18,389 bases of DNA from an uncultured Eubacteriales bacterium (GTDB lineage: Bacteria; Bacillota; Clostridia; Christensenellales; Borkfalkiaceae): contig URKE01000039.1 of NCBI GenBank assembly GCA_900548285.1, forward strand, positions 1 to 18,389. Direction: 5' to 3'. Below are positions 13,515-18,389 of the stretch, piece after piece (position 1 is the stretch's first letter; each line of letters opens with the position of its first letter). The notes below the pieces were generated by a model. The model saw only the letters and a program-made list of their open reading frames with translations, made no database searches and had not been told where the DNA came from. Made by a program: the position numbers and the translations under genes.

Positions 13515-16037
13515 ATGTTAGAACTCGAAAACATAGTAAAAGAATATCTCACGCCTGACGAAACCGTCACCGCGCTGAAAGGCATCACACTTAAATTCAG
13601 AAAAAGCGAATTCGTGTCCGTTCTCGGTCCGTCCGGGTGCGGAAAAACCACCCTTCTGAATATCATCGGCGGACTTGACAGATACACTTCGGGCGACCTT
13701 GCGATAGACGGGAAAAGCACGAAACTCTACACCGACAAGGACTGGGACGTTTACCGCAACCATTCCATAGGGTTCGTTTTTCAAAGTTATAATCTCATTC
13801 CGCATCAGACCGTTGCGGAAAACGTGGAACTCGCGCTTACGCTTGCGGGCGTGAGCACAGCCGAACGCCGCGAACGCGCGAAAAAAGCGCTCGAAAAAGT
13901 GGGACTCGGCAACAAACTCAACGTAAGACCAAATCAACTTTCGGGCGGGCAGATGCAGAGAGTCGCCATCGCCAGAGCGCTCGTCAACGACCCGGAGATT
14001 ATCCTCGCCGACGAACCGACCGGCGCGCTCGACTCGAAAACGAGCGTGCAGATAATGGAACTCCTGAAGGAAATTTCCCACGAAAGGCTTATCGTCATGG
14101 TTACGCACAACCCGGAACTCGCCGAAAAATATTCGTCGAGAATAATCAGACTTCTCGACGGCGCGCTCGTTTCGGACAGCAAACCCGTGACCGACGAAGA
14201 AATACAAGCCGAAAAATCGCTTTTATCCAAACCGGTTGAAGAAAAACCCGACAAAAAAAGCAAAAAGCCCTCAAAACCCGCCCAAAAGGGAAAAATACAG
14301 AAAACTTCGATGAGTTTTCTCACCGCGCTTTCGCTCAGTTTCAAAAATATGCTGACGAAGATGGCGAGAACTATCCTCGTTTCGTTCGCAGGGAGCATCG
14401 GCATCATCGGCATCGCTCTCGTTCTGTCCCTCTCCAACGGATTCCGGAATTATATCGACAACGTTCAGCGCGACGCGCTTTCCAACTACCCGATAACGAT
14501 AACGAAAAGTTACGCCGACTATTCGTCGATTATGAGCGGCATGAGCGGCAACGACGCCGCGAACGATAAAGGCGAAAGATATCCTCAGACGGACGTTATC
14601 ACGGTAAACAATTCGATAAGCGATTTGTACAAGGAATTCCAAAAAGGAAGTCAGGACAACGACGTTAAAAACTTCAAAATTTACCTCGACGGCGGAAATT
14701 ACGATAAGAGCAAGATAACCGCCGTACAGTATACGTATAACGTCCGTTTTTCCGTTTACGGCAAAGATACGATAACCGGCAACGAGTTCACCAGGCTTAA
14801 AAGTCCAATCGAAGCGATGGTGGAAATATTCAAAAACCAATCTTCTAACCCGTTCGCCACCGCGGACGTCGCCGATATGTATTTCCCGGTCTGGGGCGAA
14901 ATGATTAACAGCGAATCGCTTATCAAAAGCCAGTACGATCTTATCGACGGAAAATGGATAGATTTCGGCAGCGGCGACGAGATTATGCTCGTGGTTTCGT
15001 CTTATAATCAGATCCCCGATTACGTTCTCACCGCTCTCGGTTTAAGAAAGCAATTCGATATGTCCTCGTCGGACGGCGACAACGGAAGCGATAACGCAAC
15101 GTTTAAAACAAGCGATTTCATCGGACTTTCCTACACGTTGTTGACGACGCCTTTCACTTACGCCAGACAATCAAACGGATATTATAAACAAACGGAAGAC
15201 GCGGCAGAACTTGCAACTCTTGCCGCCGAAAACGGAAGAAAAGTTAAAATCGCGGGCGTAATCCGTCCGAAAGCGGGCATTTCCGCGCCGTCCATTCAGG
15301 GTAACGTCGTTTACGGCTACGGGCTTACCGAGGCTTTGATGAGCGACATGAAAGAAGCGGGCGTCGTAAAAGCGCAACTTGCCGATCGGGAACACAGCGC
15401 GCTCGACGGTTCGTTGTTTCAATCCTCGAGTTACGAAACTATTCTGACAAAAGTGGGCTACGCGGACAAAAACGAACCCGCGACGATCAGTATTTATGCT
15501 TCAACCTTTGAAAACAAGGACTACATAGAGGATCTTATCAAAGAATACAACTCTTCCGTCGACGACAAAGAGCAAATCAGATACACCGATTATATGGGCA
15601 TTATGCTCTCTTCGGTAACGGATATAATCAACGCCGTTTCTTACGTGCTTATCGGTTTCGTGTCCGTTTCGCTCATCGTTTCTTCGATAATGATAGGCAT
15701 AATCACCTATATCTCCGTTCTCGAAAGAATCAAGGAAATCGGCGTCCTGCGCGCTCTGGGCGCGTCCAAACGCGACGTATCGCGCGTGTTCAACGCCGAA
15801 ACGCTCATCATCGGTTTCGCCGCCGGCGTTATGGGTATTTGCGTAACGCTGCTTCTCGACGTACCGATAAGCCTGATTATTCATTCGCTTGCCGGCATAT
15901 CCAACGTTGCCGCGCTGCCATGGCAAGGCGCGCTCATCCTCATTGCGATCTCAATGTGCTTAACGCTTATCGCCGGGCTTATCCCTTCGCGGCTTGCCAG
16001 CAAGAAAGATCCCGTCATCGCTCTTCGCTCCGAATAA
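13515..16037 (+). CDS. MacB-like ABC transporter, fused ATPase and FtsX-type permease
   Basis: Protein of 840 residues. The ATPase domain (1-220) has Walker A GPSGCGKT (38-45), Q-loop Gln90, signature LSGGQ (142-146), Walker B IILADEP and switch His198. This is the LolD/MacB/BceA class. A Lys/Pro-rich linker (about 238-262) leads to a membrane helix (286-307), an extracytoplasmic domain of about 400 residues, then three C-terminal helices (about 704-730, 765-790, 803-825) of the FtsX/MacB permease, including VLERIKEIGVLRALGASKRD. Such proteins act as dimers that work mechanically on lipids or peptides outside the membrane. The external domain is larger than the roughly 220 residues of MacB. 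Divergent from a two-component system with a loop-poor kinase, it may resist envelope-active peptides; that role is inferred. The start ATG has only a weak GGGG upstream. Confidence 0.9.
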   Translation: MLELENIVKEYLTPDETVTALKGITLKFRKSEFVSVLGPSGCGKTTLLNIIGGLDRYTSGDLAIDGKSTKLYTDKDWDVYRNHSIGFVFQSYNLIPHQTVAENVELALTLAGVSTAERRERAKKALEKVGLGNKLNVRPNQLSGGQMQRVAIARALVNDPEIILADEPTGALDSKTSVQIMELLKEISHERLIVMVTHNPELAEKYSSRIIRLLDGALVSDSKPVTDEEIQAEKSLLSKPVEEKPDKKSKKPSKPAQKGKIQKTSMSFLTALSLSFKNMLTKMARTILVSFAGSIGIIGIALVLSLSNGFRNYIDNVQRDALSNYPITITKSYADYSSIMSGMSGNDAANDKGERYPQTDVITVNNSISDLYKEFQKGSQDNDVKNFKIYLDGGNYDKSKITAVQYTYNVRFSVYGKDTITGNEFTRLKSPIEAMVEIFKNQSSNPFATADVADMYFPVWGEMINSESLIKSQYDLIDGKWIDFGSGDEIMLVVSSYNQIPDYVLTALGLRKQFDMSSSDGDNGSDNATFKTSDFIGLSYTLLTTPFTYARQSNGYYKQTEDAAELATLAAENGRKVKIAGVIRPKAGISAPSIQGNVVYGYGLTEALMSDMKEAGVVKAQLADREHSALDGSLFQSSSYETILTKVGYADKNEPATISIYASTFENKDYIEDLIKEYNSSVDDKEQIRYTDYMGIMLSSVTDIINAVSYVLIGFVSVSLIVSSIMIGIITYISVLERIKEIGVLRALGASKRDVSRVFNAETLIIGFAAGVMGICVTLLLDVPISLIIHSLAGISNVAALPWQGALILIAISMCLTLIAGLIPSRLASKKDPVIALRSE

Positions 16038-16059
16038 TTTTTCCGGTTTATTATGCGAC

Positions 16060-16106
16060 GCGCCGCCCGCTTTTTTCAAAAGCGGGCGGCGCATATTTTT
16101 TGTTTT
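16060..16106 (+). terminator. Intrinsic terminator of the ABC transporter gene
   Basis: Perfect 15-bp stem (16060-16074 with 16078-16092), TTC loop, then ATATTTTTTGTTTT. It lies 22 nt after the stop codon. Confidence 0.88.
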
Positions 16107-16122
16107 GCAACCAGAATAACCG

Positions 16123-16139
16123 TCTATAAGTCGATTATC
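16123..16139 (+). repeat. Dispersed 17-bp intergenic repeat, copy 3
   Basis: Exact copy of 5634-5650, placed between the ABC terminator and the end of the AT-rich nuclease gene, right at the change in base composition. Confidence 0.5.
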
Positions 16140-16146
16140 CGCCGTT

Positions 16147-18174
16147 TTAAACTCCATTCAAATATATTTTACCGTCAAAATATATGTATTTCGTTTTGTT
16201 ATCTTCAGGACTTCTTAATAAAATCCATCGGGATCTCTTTTTTGACTCATCCTCTTTAACTACGTATTTCAATGCTTTAAGTGCTTTTGTAATTCTGCCA
16301 ACTCTATTTTCCTTTATTTTTAATTGACGCGCAATTTCCGCGTTAGAAATATCAGGATTTTCGCAAATTAAATTTAATACGGCAATCTCATCATCATATA
16401 AAACTCTCACTTTCTCAACCGGCTCGGGTTCGGTCTCTTCTAATTTCACATTGTAGATACGAATATTTACCGCATCAATTGTTTTTTGCCAGTCATCATT
16501 TATATGCGTTTTGAAATCTATTGAAAGAGCAAACGTTTTTCGTCCTTTACTTTCGTAATACAACTGTCTGACTAACGATCTATCGATTTGTTCGTTATCG
16601 GGAGTCACCGCATAAGTCTTTATCTCCAACACACTATCTTCGTTTGATAAATCACATAACGCCAATACTTTGCCGTCACGAGATACAGTCAACTCTTGAT
16701 TAAGTATTTTGCCACCGGACTTGAATATTTCATGCTTAATAAAATCAAAAACCGGAAATAAAGAATCTGTAATTATTTTTGATACTTTGTTTACCTCCTC
16801 GATATAATCGTCATATTCAGAATCCAACGACTCTAAAGTACCGTCTTTTTGAATTTCAATAGGTATTTGCTTTGTTCGACTACCAAGAGAGCCTATATAT
16901 TCAAGATAATTCTTATTTGCAATCAGAAAAGACATATTTTCTTGCTTTTCAGCCATTAATTGAGCGCTTATCGCATTTTCAAGCGCAATTCCTGTGATAT
17001 TCGTTGGAAACTTTTTCACCTGCTTTAACACTTCAGGCGAAAGAGTATACTCAAATATAACTGTGGGTCTCCCCTCTATGTTTGGAATGTGAATATCGGC
17101 ATATTTTACCAGTTCCGGATGCTTATTTAAATATGACACAGGGACAATATACCCTTCATGATATTTAAATAAATTTTGTTTAACAAAAAACAAAGGCTGA
17201 TCTTTTATTTTTTCAAACAGTTTCCATTCTAATACGCAGTCATTTAAGCCGGAATGTTCCTTTTTGATGCCGTCTATTTTAAATAATTTGCATATATTGT
17301 CCTTTGTCATTAACCCCTCAAACCCATAACCCGCTTCTGGCACTTGTGATTTGATATTTTCATAACGTAAATTTTCAAATCCGACAAGGTTATGGCGTTT
17401 GCAATAATTGATAATAAAGGCGGAATCAAAAGTTCCTTGCCCTCCACTATACGATAATAATATTTTATTATTTAGATCGAAAAAATCTATGACTTTATTT
17501 ATTTCTTCCTGTGTAATATGCCGCAATCCTTCTAATTGTTCATCCGTAATTCCGTGAATCCATCCTGTTACTACCAACGGTTGCAAATCTAACGGTAAAT
17601 AACGATTATAACATTTTCCTGTTGACGGATCGTAAATAGAAATAGAAAGCAGGTCATCATTCGATTTTCTCACCCCGTTCGTTTCAACGTCAAAAACAAC
17701 ATATTTCCCGACCAGTGATTCGATTGACGTTTTATAATTCACATCAACGATAAAATCTTTAAAATCTTTTTGTTCTTTTAAAACATACTCTCTATATTGC
17801 GTTTTATCCAGGAGTTCTTTGCCCGTTTGCAAACGCTTTATTTGCTCCTTTGCTTTTCTATGATTTTTTTCTTCTTCAGCGATCTGCTTTAATTTCGAAT
17901 CAAGTAAACCATATTCTGTTTTTCCGTCGCGATATGCAACATAAATTTTTTCGATCCTTGTCGAATCGTCCATACCGAAATTGATTGTAGTCGGAACGTA
18001 ATCGATTTGTATCAAAAATCTTGAAGTAATCTTATAATAAGTTCCCCATAACAATTCTTCCTCGCACCACAAATTATCTTTACTTATATCGGATAAGTAA
18101 TGGCTTTGCTCGAAAAACTGCTCTATCGAAATCAGTTGCACTTTCGGATCTTTTGAAAACTTCTTTTGTGTCAT
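16147..18174 (-). CDS. DEDDh exonuclease - PD-(D/E)xK-like nuclease - winged-helix fusion protein
   Basis: Protein of 675 residues. Residues 1-150 are unassigned, with a charged, probably coiled-coil stretch about 92-140. Residues about 157-325 form a DnaQ-type DEDDh 3'-5' exonuclease: YVVFDVETNG (Asp162, Glu164), GTFDSAFIINYCKRH (Asp250), HSGLNDCVLEW (His307, Asp312). Residues 330-480 are unassigned. Residues about 485-575 look like a PD-(D/E)xK nuclease: Asp508, Glu517-x-Lys519 in VLEIKTYAV, then RQLYYES (Gln537, Tyr540). Residues about 590-652 are a winged helix (PDISNAEIARQLKIKENRV). No helicase or membrane segment is seen. It has its own promoter, AAGGA 9 nt before the ATG, and AT-rich codons unlike its neighbours, which suggests acquisition. 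It may act in DNA repair, defence or mobile-element control, but nothing nearby decides. The exonuclease call is strong and the second nuclease is probable. Confidence 0.8.
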   Translation of the reverse strand: MTQKKFSKDPKVQLISIEQFFEQSHYLSDISKDNLWCEEELLWGTYYKITSRFLIQIDYVPTTINFGMDDSTRIEKIYVAYRDGKTEYGLLDSKLKQIAEEEKNHRKAKEQIKRLQTGKELLDKTQYREYVLKEQKDFKDFIVDVNYKTSIESLVGKYVVFDVETNGVRKSNDDLLSISIYDPSTGKCYNRYLPLDLQPLVVTGWIHGITDEQLEGLRHITQEEINKVIDFFDLNNKILLSYSGGQGTFDSAFIINYCKRHNLVGFENLRYENIKSQVPEAGYGFEGLMTKDNICKLFKIDGIKKEHSGLNDCVLEWKLFEKIKDQPLFFVKQNLFKYHEGYIVPVSYLNKHPELVKYADIHIPNIEGRPTVIFEYTLSPEVLKQVKKFPTNITGIALENAISAQLMAEKQENMSFLIANKNYLEYIGSLGSRTKQIPIEIQKDGTLESLDSEYDDYIEEVNKVSKIITDSLFPVFDFIKHEIFKSGGKILNQELTVSRDGKVLALCDLSNEDSVLEIKTYAVTPDNEQIDRSLVRQLYYESKGRKTFALSIDFKTHINDDWQKTIDAVNIRIYNVKLEETEPEPVEKVRVLYDDEIAVLNLICENPDISNAEIARQLKIKENRVGRITKALKALKYVVKEDESKKRSRWILLRSPEDNKTKYIYFDGKIYLNGV

Positions 18175-18218
18175 TATAAACCGTCCTTATCGTATTTTAT
18201 GGAAATTTTATTTACTAT

Positions 18219-18247
18219 ATTATACAATTTATTTGTTCAAATTTCAA
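18219..18247 (-). promoter_or_regulatory. Promoter of the two-nuclease gene
   Basis: On the minus strand: TTGAAA (18242-18247), 17-bp spacer, perfect TATAAT (18219-18224). The leader would be about 38 nt, so the gene is transcribed alone. Confidence 0.65.
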
Positions 18248-18312
18248 GCACTTTAAATTTGACATTATTTATACACCATTTATAAACCACACCTGCTTTT
18301 TAAAAGCAAAAA

Positions 18313-18389
18313 TTATCTGCCGAGGCGTTTTTCGATCCCCCTTTCTTCGTCGTAACGCGACAGACACGCCAGATATTTTTCGGATAAAA
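18313..18389 (-). CDS. C-terminal end of an unidentified protein (start outside window)
   Basis: A minus-strand frame enters from the right edge and ends at a TAA (18315-18313). The last 24 residues read LSEKYLACLSRY, DEERGIEKRLGR. The codons (CTG, GCG, CGC, GGC) match the core genome style rather than the AT-rich gene next to it. That marks the gap at 18175-18312 as the right-hand edge of the AT-rich stretch. Too short to name. A short palindrome (about 18294-18308) lies just after the stop but has no clear T-run. Confidence 0.55.
   Translation of the reverse strand, partial: LSEKYLACLSRYDEERGIEKRLGR

Noticed and set aside
1..18389. CRISPR array, tRNA or rRNA genes
   Set aside because: No regularly spaced repeats, cloverleaf-like sequences or rRNA segments were seen on either strand.

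Overview
The window looks like chromosomal DNA of an anaerobic, endospore-lineage Bacillota (Clostridia-like) bacterium. The evidence is a pair of CotF-type spore-coat proteins, a pyruvate formate-lyase/activase operon, strong GGAGG ribosome-binding sites, sigma-A-type promoters and Gram-positive style ABC transporter modules. No phylogenetic marker fixes the genus. Two codon styles are visible by eye. The core (about 2.3-16.1 kb) uses many C-ending codons. The two flanks (1 to about 2.2 kb, and 16.14-18.3 kb) are clearly AT-rich and hold accessory genes.

Layout. 1-1.9 kb: the tail of a gene that may be a metallopeptidase-like protein, then a transglutaminase-like protein, facing a sigma-factor-like DNA-binding protein across a shared terminator. 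1.9-2.3 kb is non-coding, with promoters on both strands and an orphan T-box-like motif. 2.3-2.9 kb: a DUF1003 membrane protein, ending at a strong hairpin shared with the next cluster. 3.06-7.95 kb (minus strand, transcribed from right to left): RNase G, acyl-ACP thioesterase, ABC ATPase, ABC permease, an HNH protein and two small spore-coat proteins. Several of these genes overlap or are nearly contiguous. A near-consensus promoter lies ahead of RNase G, and a hairpin sits on the ribosome-binding site of the first coat gene. 7.95-8.47 kb: a divergent regulatory region with two strong promoters and a perfect inverted repeat. 8.47-11.5 kb: pflA-pflB, which convert pyruvate plus CoA to formate plus acetyl-CoA. 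11.6-13.3 kb (minus): an OmpR-type response regulator and its histidine kinase, divergent from a MacB-like ABC transporter fusion (13.5-16.0 kb). This pairing resembles envelope or antimicrobial-peptide stress modules. 16.1-18.2 kb (minus): a 675-residue protein that appears to join a DEDDh 3'-5' exonuclease, a candidate PD-(D/E)xK nuclease and a winged helix. The window ends in the last 24 codons of another minus-strand gene.

The most unusual item is the two-nuclease/winged-helix protein, which stands alone under its own promoter in AT-rich DNA. Other points worth a second look are the start of pflA, where only an ACG sits at normal Shine-Dalgarno spacing; the coat-gene hairpin; the orphan T-box-like motif; a dispersed 17-bp intergenic repeat; and the HNH gene with a 15-bp tandem repeat at its start.
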